From NCBI GenBank assembly GCA_948146395.1, contig OX411548.1:35162912-35226911 (forward strand): a stretch of 64,000 nucleotides of DNA. The letters are read 5' to 3'. Shown piece after piece: positions 21,700 through 34,300 of the stretch. The DNA comes from Fragum whitleyi (lineage: Eukaryota > Mollusca > Bivalvia > Cardiida > Cardiidae). Numbering within the stretch: the stretch's first letter is position 1; each line of letters starts with the position of its first letter. The notes beneath the pieces were generated by a model, which did no database searches, was not told the origin of the DNA, and saw only the letters and a list, made by a program, of their open reading frames with translations. Made by a program: the position numbers and the translations under genes.

Positions 21700-22135
21700 C
21701 CATGACCACTCATTCAATATCTTCTATTTAATATTACTAAGCTAATACACTATTTGTAAACAGATAATCATCAAAGGCCAAGAAAGGTTGATGCATAAAA
21801 AAGAACAATTAATCATGACAACAATCATTCGTACCAAAAAGATATCAGAGAAGATCTTTTTTAGCATCTCACTTGGGTCCATTTCCGTTGTTTCCGCAAA
21901 TCATTCTTTCTGGAGGAAATCTAGAAAATCATGTCTCTGTTCATTCAAGGAAAGCTTTATTGAATCATGACCATTAGTTTCAGAGAAGAAGAATTTTTAT
22001 GTCTCATCATATGGGACTATTTTTTGGTGAATCGATAGCCCATAACACCCGTCTATTAGCCAAGGGTAGAATTTACAAGGCAACCTGTTAAAACATGTCC
22101 CAAGCATCATTTCTTTCAGCACTTTTTCTTTAATG

Positions 22136-22385
22136 CTTTATCGAGAAATAACGGTAGATTATCACTTGATAATCTCACCGCGAAAGCAGTGAAATTATCA
22201 AAAACTTATATTCTGCTTTTGTGCATTTCATCCTATCTGACGTCATCTTTGCGGGGCGAAATAAGTGACGTCACAATGAACGTTGCATAGCAATCACGTG
22301 CAAATTGACGCGCTTTACGAAAATATGTCCTAGAAATTTCACATTTTGTCTCATTTTTTGCATTAAAGAAATAGAATAATCGTTT
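22136..22385 (+). repeat. Repeat family G, copy 1 (carries CREs)
   Basis: About 250 bp shared in opposite orientation with 32916-33167. Landmarks: AGAAATAACGGTAGATTATC, two TGACGTCA octamers (22238-22245, 22266-22273), and ATTCTATTTCTTTAATGC on the complement. Confidence 0.8.
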
Positions 22386-22459
22386 GTTGTCCCTCTAAAA
22401 TTTGGCTTCGTTGGAGGTCAGCTGCACATTAAATATCGGCATTTCAACTCAAGTTTGAA

Positions 22460-23034
22460 CAAGAGGACCATGATGGTCTTATATCGCTCACCTGAGAAAG
22501 TCAACTCATAACTTGTCAACCATGTCGTAAATATCAGAGATTGTTAGATGAACATTTAGGGTGGTTTCGAAAGAAACAGACTTTCATTTCGTCCTACTGC
22601 AATTTGATTTTTTTCAAAATTTTCGTAAATTTTTAACATTTTTCCCAATACCATTGACACATTTTTTTTGTGAAATTAATTTCTTTTAACAACTTTTTAA
22701 GAGCTTCACCCAAGGAACATCCCTGCCAAGTTTCAGCTTGATTGGCCTAGTGGTTTAGGAGGAAAATATTTTTTCTGAGATTTTCGACCATTTTTCAAAC
22801 TTTCCATTGCTATGGAAATCAAAGTTTTTTTTAAGAAATTAAATTCTTTTAACAACTTTTGAAGAGATTCATCCAAGGAACACCCCTGCCAAGTTTCAGC
22901 TTGATTGGCACAGTGGTTCAGGAGGAGGAGATATTTATAGAAATTGTTGACCGACGGACGGATAGACTGACGGACGGACGTTGAGTGATCACAATAGCTC
23001 ACTTTCAGCATTTTGTGCTCAGGTGAGCTAAAAA
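22460..23034 (+). mobile_element. Family Q element (CAAGAG...GAGCTAAAA), copy 1
   Basis: Starts CAAGAGGACCATGATGGTC, then ATCGCTCACCTGA; ends TCAGGTGAGCTAAAA, so GCTCACCTGA/TCAGGTGAGC are inverted near the ends. Contains two similar ~165-bp blocks (CCAAGTTTCAGCTTGATTGG), a (GACG)-rich microsatellite at 22950-22980 and a 3' stem-loop (GAGC-type). Layout resembles bivalve pearl / Helitron-like non-autonomous elements. Confidence 0.78.
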
Positions 23035-23326
23035 GGGGTGTAAGGGAAAATTATTTGACGTAAGAGTATGCAGACAGACGGTCAACGGCGGAACAATATG
23101 CCCCCTGTCTATCGATGCGGAGCAGAAGTAAGTCACCCTAACATGAAAATAATTGGCGGTTCAAACACGGAACAAATGGCGGAGGTCGATATTGGTCTTC
23201 TTGTCATAATTGCCAATCGATATTTTGATTGATGACGACAACCGAGTAATTGTTGGATTGCTGACCCCGCCCCTTGGCCCCGTGACGGCAATCCGTCTCA
23301 GTAATCCAAACATTAAGGTAAAGGAC

Positions 23327-23470
23327 CCGTAATAGTTCTGCAATGTTTCAAGTCGTAGACTTTAGCAGTGGTACCCGAGGTTTCCTAATGATTTCATTAG
23401 GAAACCACGGTTAACACTGTTAAAGTTCATTTCTTCCGATACATTGCGGAACTTGTGCGGTTCTACTACC
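23327..23470. mobile_element. MITE family A copy
   Basis: TTAA on both sides (23323-23326, 23471-23474); end GGTAAAGGACCCGTAATAG; central ATTAGGAAACC palindrome. Confidence 0.85.
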
Positions 23471-24144
23471 TTAATAAGTTGATAAATTATGTTTTCACTA
23501 AAATTCATGCATTCTTACCGGCTGAAAAATTGGTTTCACTTCTCAATGAAAACAATTTTGAATACACACCTTTTTTGTAAGTTTGCGCAGAAAGTTGTGC
23601 CATAAACAATAGACTGGTAAACCTGCCCCATCTATGTTACCCCCGATGATTCCTTGTATTAAAAGATTAAGGCAAGCTCGCCAATCAACGTAAAATATCT
23701 GTTATTATTGATAAATATTTAGATTTTTGCTTATAGATATTAACTTATAAGATTGAGAAAAATATTTATTGATTTCTGTGTGGTATGAAGCTAAAAACAT
23801 AACTATCCGCTTCACGTATTCAAATTGTGTGATTAAGTTTTCGTTCCATACCTCCATGAAATCAACAAAATATTTTCTTCATCTCTTAATTAAATACGAA
23901 TTCGGAATGTTCATGTTTAATTAATATTGTACTTCAAGCGAAGTATACTAACTATTTTCGGTCAAAAAGAGAAGTAAACAAGCCATGCTCTAAAGATGAA
24001 AACTTTCGTGAAAGCTCCGCATTGCATGTGTCCTCATATGTAAATCGGGATACAGTTTCCAAACCCTCTCAAGATTTTTACATCCTATCGCAAAATTATC
24101 GGGCGTGTATGCTGTAATACATAGCGACTAGCCTGAGGGCTTAC

Positions 24145-24300
24145 GGTAGTGGACCCCATATAGTTCCGCAACGTTTCGGAGGTTATGAACTTAAGGATTG
24201 TTAACCGAGGTTTCCTAATGATTTTATAAGGAAACCTCTGTCAGCATCGTGCAAGATTATGAGTTCCGAAATGTTGTGGGACTATTACGGTTCCACTACC
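24145..24300. mobile_element. MITE family A copy
   Basis: GGTAGTGGACCCCATATAG to GTTCCACTACC; target duplications decayed (ttac, taaa). Confidence 0.85.
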
Positions 24301-24677
24301 TAAACGCAAACTATAATAAGTGCCTTTCTAGATACATGTGTATGCGTTTACACTTGAAAAATAAAGGTACTAACATTAGGCCTGTGTTCAATTTTAAAGC
24401 GTTCGCTTAAAAACGTTTAATAAATGATACAAAGTTATGCACGTGTTCTCGTCTGCATAATGTTGCACCATTTTCAAACGTTAGTACACGTTTTAGAATT
24501 CTCAAGGCCGGGATGCATTTTGGCTGAGAGGAATGGTTTGCCGTTTGTAAATAAGAAAACAACACTTTGGCTTACATTTCATAATAAACCGAGGTTTTCT
24601 TTCATTTGAATGTAGACCAAAATTTATTAGCTTATTATTACAGAAATTTTCATACATTCGGAACAAAGTTGCCTTAA

Positions 24678-24898
24678 CCCTTTCCTGTTTTACAAAATTT
24701 TGGACCTGTCCATATTCAAAGGTTTTGCAGACGAAAATTAAAAGTGGATTTAATTTGAAAAATATTCATTCAGTAGGGTAGAAAATAGTGTGGAAAAAGA
24801 AGAAAATGCTTGTCAGAAGCAATTTCTTCTACTTTCACAATGTTTTCTCAATCATAAAATCACAGGCACGTAAAAAGCAGGGATTAAATAGCAAAGGG
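24678..24898. mobile_element. TTAA-flanked MITE family E, copy 2
   Basis: 221 bp, same ends and order as copy 591-812, flanked by TTAA at 24674-24677 and 24899-24902. It lies 3' of the thioredoxin gene. Confidence 0.85.
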
Positions 24899-25118
24899 TT
24901 AACGTCGTTTGGTGTCAAAAACCTCGTAAATCAAACTCATCCAAGCTGGAGTTACAAGAATCTCCACCCACCCTAAAGTGATGACGCTGGTCAGATGCCG
25001 CCCATTACGCAGACCGATCATGGTTGATGCATTTGGTCTGTACTCTAATTTGTGGGTGCCATTTATGTCTTCAGATACTGACCTACATTACTAAATGGTC
25101 GCTCTCATTTTGTATCTT

Positions 25119-25124
25119 TTATTC
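25119..25124 (-). terminator. Candidate poly(A) signal of TXN
   Basis: TTTATT on the plus strand, AATAAA on the gene strand, about 155 nt past the TXN stop codon. No transcript evidence. Confidence 0.45.
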
Positions 25125-25279
25125 ACTAATTTTTAGAATGAGGCCTACATGCTAATATTGTCCAAAATCCTTAAAAACTTTTAACTATATCTCGTCGGTC
25201 CATCCACGTGATACGATTATAAAATTAGCTAGATGTATATAGTTTTGAGTAGACATTAATGGAAATTCAAGGATAATAA

Positions 25280-25348
25280 TTAAGAGCTGTTCAGTTTGTC
25301 TAGGCTTTCTTTCAACTTGGCTTCTGATGCACCAACTACTTCATCACA
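25280..25348 (-). CDS. TXN: TXN exon 5 (C-terminus, stop)
   Basis: 69 nt, residues 84-105 and TAA (25282-25280): CDEVVGASEAKLKESLDKLN then SS. Matches the E-x-x-G-A-x-x-x-K-L terminal helix of thioredoxins. Acceptor atattttcag. It begins with an extra, non-catalytic Cys84. Confidence 0.95.
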   Translation of the reverse strand, partial: CDEVVGASEAKLKESLDKLNSS

Positions 25349-28300
25349 CTGAAAATATAGGGAAAATTGTCTTCTATTTAAAGCTGATGAAAAAATCTTT
25401 GTTGAACTCATACATGTAAGGGTATGAAAACAAGCATTTGGAAGTATTGCATGGCAATACCAAGTCCCCTACCGGATTTATAAATAAATCCCTAGAGCAG
25501 TATCTTTTTTGGTGGTAAAGGTATAACTACCTCTCCAAAATATTAGTTGTATCAGATTTTATGTATCAGCTCAATATGTCCAAGGATAAACAAGAGGACC
25601 CTGAGGGCCCTAAATCGCTCACCTGATATTTAAAGTAAATTATCATTAAGACTCCATTTCCTATGATATGGCATGAACCTTCCCATTTTCAACAGACTTC
25701 ATTCTTGTGACCTGGCAAACATTTTGATCAAGTTTCATGAAGATTGGACTATATTTGTGGCGTTTGGAGCTCTTGCGAGAAAATTGTCATTAAGGCCCCT
25801 TTTCCCGTGATATGGCACGGATCCTTTCCATTTTCAAATGAGTTTATCCTCATGACATAACAAACATTCTGACAAAGTTTCATGATGATTGGACCATATT
25901 TGTGGCTTCTGGAAAGTAAACAAAAAAATAGTCATTAAGGCGGCTTTTTCTGTGAAATGGCATGGATCCTTCCCATTTTCAATAGACTTCATTCTCATGA
26001 CCTAACAAACATTCTGACCAAGTTTCATGAAAATTGGACCATCTTTAGGGCTTCTAGAGTGAAAACAAGAAATTTGTCATTAAGGCCCCTTTTCCCGTGA
26101 TATGGCATGGATCCTTTCCATTTGAGCAATTTTCATAAGGGACCACCCAAGGAATATTTCTGCCAAGTTTGGTTGATTTTGACCCATAAGTTTAGGAGGA
26201 GATGTCGTTTAAAGATATTGTTGACAAAATTGTCATTAAGGCAGCTTTTTCTGTGAAATGGCATGGATCCTTCCCATTTTCAATAGACTTCATCCTCATG
26301 ACCTAACAAACATTCTGACCAAGTTTCATGAAGATTGGACCATATTTGTGGCTTCTAGAGTGAAAACAAGAAATTTGTCATTAAGGCCCCTTTTCCCGTG
26401 ATATGGCACGGATCCTTTTCATTTGAGCAATTTTCATAAGGGACCACCCAAGGAATATTTCTGCCAAGTTTGGTTGATTTTGACCCATAAGTTTAGGAGG
26501 AGATGTCATTTAAAGATATTGTTGACAAAATTGTCATTAAGGCGGCTTTTTCTGTGAAATGGCATGAATCCTTCCCATCTTCGATAGACTTCATCCTCAT
26601 GACCTAACAAACATTCTGACCAAATTTCATGAAGATTGGACCATATTTGTGGCTTCTAGAGTGAAAACAAGACATTTGTCATTAAGGCCCCTTTTCCCGT
26701 GATATGGCAAGGATCCTTTCCATTTGAGCAATTTTCATAAGGGACCACCCAAGGAATATTTCTGCCAAGTTTGGTTGATTTTGACCCATTAGTTTAGGAG
26801 GAGATGTTGTTTAAAGATATTGTTGACAAAATTGTCATTAAGGCGGCTTTTTCTGTGAAATGGCATGGATCCTTCCCATTTTCAATAGACTTCATCCTCA
26901 TGACCTAACAAACATTCTGACCAAGTTTCATGAAAATTGGACCATCTTTAGGGCTTCTAGAGTGAAAACAAGAAATTTGTCATTAAGGCCCCTTTTCCCG
27001 TGATACGGCACGGATCCTTTCTATTTGAGCAATTTTCATAAGGGACCACCCAAGGAATATTTCTGCCAAGTTTGGTTGATTTTGACCCATAAGTTTAGGA
27101 GGAGATGTCGTTTAAAGAAAAAGTTGACGCCGTGACGGACAGACGGACAGATGGACAGACGGACGCCGGACAACGATTGATCACAATAGCTCCCTTGAGC
27201 ACTTCGTGCTCAGGTGAGCTAAAAAAACCCAAAAATTTCCTGGTAATTTTCTAAGTCCAGCAGCCGTATCTTCCACAACAATCAAGAGACCAAAACCAAA
27301 TTCAAACTTGATCTGTAACTCATTGATGTGGACTCACATACCAAAATTCAGCTCAATATCTCCAAGGGTTAAGAAAAAAAGTCCGGAAAACTGAAATTTC
27401 CTGGTAATTTCTAAGTCCAGCATCCGTATCTTCCACAAAAATCAATGGACCAGAACCAAACTCAAACTTGTTCTGTAACTCATTGATGCAGACACACATA
27501 CCAAAAATTAGTTCAATATCTCGATGGGTTAAGAAAAAAAAAGCTGGAAAACTGAAATTGCCTGATAATTTTCTAAGTCCAGCATCAGTATCTTCCACAA
27601 AAATCAATGGATCAAAACCAAACTCAATCTTGTTCTGTAACTCATTGATGCGGACTCACATACCAAAAATCAGCTCAATATCTCCAGAGGTTAAGAAAAA
27701 AAAGCCGGAAAACTGAAATTTCCTGGTAATTATCTAAGTCCAGCATCCGTATCTTCCACAACAATCAATGGACCGGAACCAAACACGAACTCGTTCTGTA
27801 ACTCATTAATGCGGACACACATGCCAAAAATCAGCTCAATATCTCCATGGGTTAAGAAAAAAAAGTCCGGAAAACTGAAATTTCCTGGTATTTTCTAAGT
27901 CCAGCAGCCGTATCTTCCACAAAAATCAATGGACCGGAACCAAACTTGAACTCGTTCTGTAACTCATTGATGTTGGCTCACATACCAAAAATCAGCTCAA
28001 TATCTCCAAGGGTTAAGAAAAAAAGTCCGGAAAACTGAAATCCGGACTGACAGACGGACGGACGGACGGACTGACGGACGGAGCGCAAACCTATAGTCCC
28101 CGTAGGCTTTCGCCGGTAGGGGACTAATAAAACATAATCATACTTAATAATACTCGATTAGCATCAATTCCACTTCCTTGCTTAAAAAAACCTCTCACGA
28201 CCCTACAATCATCCTTTCAAGGTTTTAAAAAAGCCTGTTATATTTGGGGTTTTATCGCATAAATAGACAATTTTCTGTAATCTTTTAAAGATTTCTTGTC

Positions 28301-31300
28301 CCGTATTTTCCAACGGATTATCTCCATTTTTAAACTGCACCTTCCTTATGACCATACAAATTATCATATGAAACTATCAAGTTAATCGCATAACATTTGT
28401 GCACAAAGAATAGTTTGAGTGAAACTCTTTTATGTCCTTTTTCGTGGATTTTTCTGGCAATTGTAAATCGAGGGTTAAGCTAAGGACTCTACATATTGTG
28501 TATACAATGTATATACACATAGAACAGTCTTGCACTGAACCCTCGAAATGTAAGTTGAAACAGAGACACGAGACTTGCAAGTAAAACCTTAGCGCCAACG
28601 CTGACACACGGGTAACCGCAATAGTTTATCATATTCTACGAATAGTCTAGCTAAAAGAGTGGAATAACGTTGAAATATGGTTAAAAGCAACTGCTACGAC
28701 GGTTTCTCTGGTGGTAAACTATCAATATAGTGCATTTATTTTAGTCTTCGGGACAAAATGCAATCTACTTGTACCTTTAATCAAGAGGTCGGCGCAAATT
28801 TTTGTATACTATTGAAATATTTAGGTACTTTCAATAGTTTTACAATGAGCCCTGGTAATACTAACCTTGACTCCATTGGAATAAAATTTGAATGTAGGCA
28901 TTGCACTTATACCCTCTTTCTCAGCTGTTTCCTAGAAAATAGATAGACCATTCACGTAATACATGTGTAACTACATCTGATGGATTCAGAAAAACGTTTC
29001 AATATTTAAACCTATTCTTCTCCAATTAAGAAATTATTCAAATACGCGTTAATTGGCGAGAAATTAACGTAAATACAGATGCAAGAAAATTTTTGACGAA
29101 TATTTTGTAGCATATTGTCGATGTAATTCTAAATCTTTAATCAAGCTACAGTTGCGAGGTTTTGAAATTGCAATGACAATATCTTAAGAGTATTGATAGC
29201 TTCTTCTCAAGTATCGACCTTGCCCTGTGAAACATTTCTGCAAAATAACTGTCAATTCCATTGCGTAGTCTCGGAAAGATTTTTTGAGATTTTATACTTT
29301 GGTTGCCAATGCGACCAAATATTTTTATGAAACATTTTTTTTTAAAAAAATGTAGAAGATGGCAACTACGATTCTAAGAAATGTTGCCAAGATATGTCTT
29401 GTATTTTCTGAGCCTCTAGCTCCTGTCCTACTCAAGTTTATGATTATTCACCAATTCGTGCGAGGCAAATGTCGGAAAGGATATTTGCCGCCGCTTGGAT
29501 CTAACCTATGTGTTTACATAATTGAAGACGGAGAGTACCATCGCTACCGACTGCTTATGAGGACGCCTTGAATAGGTTTTCACACCAACAGACGCCTTCA
29601 GACAGAAAGAAAAAAAGTTTTATCTTGCTCACCTTTAGCTTGTGTAGCTTAAATGGGTAAATAGCACGTACGAATTCTGAATACAATGTGCATTCTGATA
29701 ATCTACAGTTGGCAAAAATTCCAACTCTAGTTAGCCTCAGCAATCCGGGTAGTAAAGGAACCAAATGGTTCATATCAACCTAGCTTATCGTATATTACTG
29801 AAGATGTGCCTCACTTTTAACGCTATTTCAAATTTATGGAACTCATACAGTTAATAACACATGAAATTGACGAAATGAAGGATTTTGGAATTATTTGCAA
29901 TTGAATGATCGTGTTGAGCAAGTTTTGAGTGAAAATCAAGGGAGGTAATCCAATTATCGCTAATTTTGTTCATCTTGAACCAAATTATCGATATTAATTA
30001 CCTCCCTTTAATAAAATATACATTCAGGTTCTAGAATAGATTTCTAAGTCTTCAAGAACCCATCATACGCTTACAAAATTCAATTATGTTAGTGAAATAG
30101 TGGGTTTTATCTTCCGTTTTTTTTATTTTAAATGTAGTTGTTTATCTTATCATTTTAGAGCGTTTTGAAATGGGTTGAGTGCGTGTTTGGAAACGAATGA
30201 ATGGAGTGCTAAGTGAGCGATATAGAATGGTTTTGATCAGGAATGACAGTCAATTTTACGATGTAACTAACTGTATTTAAATTAGCCTTGTGTTTAAAAT
30301 GAAAACTTTTGAGAACATTTTTAAAAATGGTACCCCGATTTTCTCTTTTATTTCCACGCAAAGCGGGGTAACCATTTGTAAACCATACCCAACTTGTCCG
30401 ACAAGGGCTTTTTTCACGTGAGGTCACGTAGAATTTTCTGGGCAACTTGTCCATGGGCAAGTGAAAACAATGGCAAATCTTGAAATTGTTATTGATCATC
30501 TAAGAGATTATTGAGCAAAATGTTAATATCAAATGGTAGAAGACATTGTTTTTAATGAAGAAAATGCTGGGTTCCAAAGGCCTTCACTTTAAATTGACCT
30601 ACTTTTCTTGCGGACAAGTTCATGACCTGGACAAGTTGAAAATCATCTTTTACTTGTCCATTGGACAAGTGGTAAAACCCCGTATTTCCCCAACCCTGTG
30701 TTAACGTTCGAACGCAATTTTGTATCTTAGAAGCATGGTGTGTAAAAAAATACTTACAGAATTTTCGTCTACATCAACCTTTATAAAAGTTATACCGGCA
30801 TAGTCTTTTGAAAAGGCCTGAAAAATCAAACATAATAGTTATTATAGAGCTATAGATAGAGGGTGTATTTTGGATTTTAGATCAAAGCATTAAGAAATTG
30901 TAGCAAAAACCCTATGTTGTTGGTACTAATTTGAATCGTCTCGTCCAGACGATTCAAATGAGTACCCACAACATAGGGCATCATTGAGAAATAAAGAATT
31001 TTGACTGGTTTTACCCCGCCCCCTTTACCCCTGTATATTAAGAACGTATTTGATGTGTCCTATCAATTGTCATTACTTTTCGACATGGTAGGGTGAGGCC
31101 TACTAAGCCCATAACCCCATTTAATATCTAACAATATATTTGGAAAATGATCGGAAGCTAACTTACTCTTTAAAGATTCGCGACATATCTTCATCGCAAG
31201 TAAAATCATCGATTGACGGCCAAAGCATTGTTGCTTAGTTTATACTTATTTTTAATTTCATTTTAGTTTGATTGCAACAAAAGCTTTAGCTTATAGAGTT

Positions 31301-34300
31301 GCTCACGAACATCCAATCCAGTCCTGCGTTCATGATAACAAAACGTTGCAAAGCGATTACAAATTATACCCCGCTTTACACGCAAGAGCACGTACAAAGC
31401 GGGGTATAATTTCAAAACAGTCTGTACCTTTTTGTTATCCTGAAAACAGGGCTGATGTTTGCACGTTCAAGAGAGATGTTTGCAGAGAGAAGGGTAAACT
31501 GGTAGCCCGATGTCTGAGAGACTGTCTAGTATCGATAGAGCTCCGGGCAGTTACTAGTCTAGAGAGAGACACAATGACCTAAACCCACTGCTAACTAATT
31601 CTTCAACTTGCCTAACTTAGGGTGGCTATCAAGGGGTGGCCGATAAGCAAAGCCCTGTGACGGAGGGGTGCGAGCCACGGACCTGCCCACATAGGTATAG
31701 ACCAAATCGATGGCTCAGCGCGAAACAGTTGTAACTCCCTATATGTTCATAGGGAGTTACAACTGTTTCGCGCTGAGCCATCGAAATGAAAACTCGTCAT
31801 ATTTAGTTAAGGTTAAGCAATTAGTAAATATGTCAGGGAAAAGGGGTAGTTTATAAATATCAAAAAGAGAAAGTTTATCACTAATATGTATAGTCTTTGC
31901 GCTGATTTTCTGAGAATGAACGAGTCATACCTTCGGCAATTTTTTAACCTCTAGACTTCAGAAAAAGCATCATTGCATATTTGAGTTATATCTTTTCCAT
32001 ACCGCCCAGAAGCAAGTAAATTCTGTATGACTGGAATTTTGGTTTGAAGTTCTTGTTCATATTCTTATAGGAATATATATACTGCAATTTAATTGAATAT
32101 AGAGGCTTTGGTTCGATAACATTATTTAGGGTCCTGTAAAAGAATTATTATTTTATACCTAAATTTCATAGGTAAATACCGTAACACGAGTAAACAAGAG
32201 CACCGCCTACGGGTGCCTACGCTCGGCTGTCGAGTGCTGGATGGTGGGAAAAAAATCAAAGTAGAAAAAGGGGCATAATTTGCACAAAATGCATCTAGAG
32301 TTATCCCCCTTGATAGTTCAAGTTGCTCTTTTGATGGTGAACATGTGTGCCAAGTTTCAAGTGAATGCCTTCAGTAGAATCACAGGTATAACAAAATGTC
32401 AAAGTTTTTGCACGACGACGACGACGATGACGAAGACAACGACGACGACAACAACGACGACACGGAGGCTATAGCAATACCTCGGGTTTTCTCCGAAAAC
32501 AGCCGAGCTAAAAATAAAGCAAGTCATAGTTCCAAATTCAGCTCTTACTTCGAATTTTGGTCCAATCATTTTACATGGTCCACACCAAGACGCTGTGAAA
32601 TCCACCGCTACCTTTGGATTATCTTTCAAAATGGCTTGGAATTCAGCCTGAAATTAGGGAAAAGGACAATCAAAAAAAGAAAAAAAAGATGAATTAAGTT
32701 TTTTTTACTTATTCTTATTAGACCGCTCACAAATATACAGAACCTCTTGGAATTCTGTAGTATAAAAATTCCAAAAAGAGATCGGGTCAAGTTGAGGTCG
32801 AAAGGTATCGATGATGCTACTAAATCTTAAGACATAAAAAAATCGAAGGCCCCGAAACATCGGCGACTCCCATGCTGTTCACTCAATGAAATATTAAACG
32901 ATCTTTCTCGAAAAACAAACGATTATTCTATTTCTTTAATGCAAAAATGAGAAATGTGAAATTTCTAGGACATATTTTCGTAAAGCGCGTCATTTTGCAC
33001 ATGATTGCTATGCAACGCTTATTGTGACGTCACTTATTTCGCCACGCGTAGATGACGTCAGATAGGGTGAAATGCACAAAAGCAGGGTATGAAATTTTGA
33101 TAATTTCACTGCTTTTGCGATGAGAGTATCAAGTGATAATCTACCGTTATTTCTCGTTAAACCACTTAAAAGCATTAAAGAAACAGAAATCATGGTCGAT
33201 TAAACATAGCGTGCTGACGGTACGGCCGTTGCGATGTCGTCGATTAGTAGGGGTTGCCTCGCCGACTAGTCGCCGATACCTAATGGATGTGAAACGGGGT
33301 CAGAAAAGACGTCTGCGACGTGTTCAAAATCGGCCGGAACCCGCCGAATTTCGGTCATGGCTTAGCAATTAGACGTCGATACAATATTCGCTTCCACAAA
33401 TCTAAGCCTTCGCCGTCTAGTCAGCAGGTTTTAACTTGAAGATAAAACTCATCGACGCGTCACCGATCATTAAGCAAAGACTACAAAGTCTGACCAAAGT
33501 CTTTACTTTGCGACTGGTAGAGATACACTCTCTAAGTTACTTTCGAATGTCAGGTGGTTCCGGATTCGATCCCCGACGGCGGCACCCATCTCTTCCGACT
33601 ATTTGTCTCTTACCAATAAGTTAATAATCGTTGACCTATGTGAGATGGCAGCTGGAGGCTAGGAAAGGATGTGATGGCATTACTAATGAGAAAAATACCA
33701 GGACTCGATTATAAGGTGTCCCAGCCGCCGCGAAATAACTGAAAGATTGTTGAAAGCGGCACAAAATCATCATTCAAACAAAGAAGAATGTCAAGCATTA
33801 TTCTAATTGAAGCATGTGGCTGCCTAGACTGTTTGACTATTACACACACATGAAATTGTTGAAAATGTCCCACACGGGCTCATATGATACAGTTGACAAA
33901 ATCGGATAATGGACAAGGTGGATAATTTGGGAATGAAAATTGAATGAATGTGTGGAGTGAGTGTACATATACAAGTTCTGTAAATAGCTTCATTTTCTTT
34001 CAATTATATTTCAATTATATCAGTAACATCGCGATTTTTCGTCTATTATTTTTAATGTAACCTACTGTTGTTAATCTTATCTTTTAAAGTGATTTTGGGG
34101 CGTCTTTGAGTGCGTGTTTAGAGTGAATGAATTGAGCGCTTAGTGGGTAATTTAGAATGCTTTTGATAGAGATGAATGTCAATTTCACGATGTTACTAAC
34201 TGTAATATGAAGAAAATGTAAATACGGAGAAAAGAGTGTTCTAAACAAAACGGCGAACCGATGACGGATAGACGGAAGGGAAAATATCATACTAAATGTT

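Larger units (their letters stand above)
25461..28127 (+). mobile_element. Family R (pearl-like) element with core tandem repeats, interrupted
   Basis: Starts CAAGTCCCCTACCGG and ends CCGGTAGGGGACTAA, inverted ends. The core is five ~161-bp tandem units (27239-28040), followed by a (GGAC)n microsatellite at 28050-28082 and a 3' stem-loop. This order is that of bivalve pearl elements. A family Q element (25591-27225) has inserted into its first unit. All lies in TXN intron 4. Confidence 0.8.

Noticed and set aside
27353..27716. Overlapping frames on both strands with repeated peptides
   Set aside because: Direct product of the 161-bp tandem array.
25591..28040. Regularly spaced direct repeats that could suggest a CRISPR array
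   Set aside because: Units are ~161 and ~301 bp with no short repeat/unique spacer pattern; they are cores of mobile elements in a eukaryotic intron.
29555..29773. Leucine-rich frame ending in a GTGAGC donor-like site in TXN intron 3
   Set aside because: No acceptor with a matching phase, no family recognised and it is not part of thioredoxin.
32399..32629. 76-codon minus frame covering the thioredoxin active site
   Set aside because: Only part of it is exon 2; it reads through the donor into a family P repeat and starts at an internal Met rather than the true start in exon 1.
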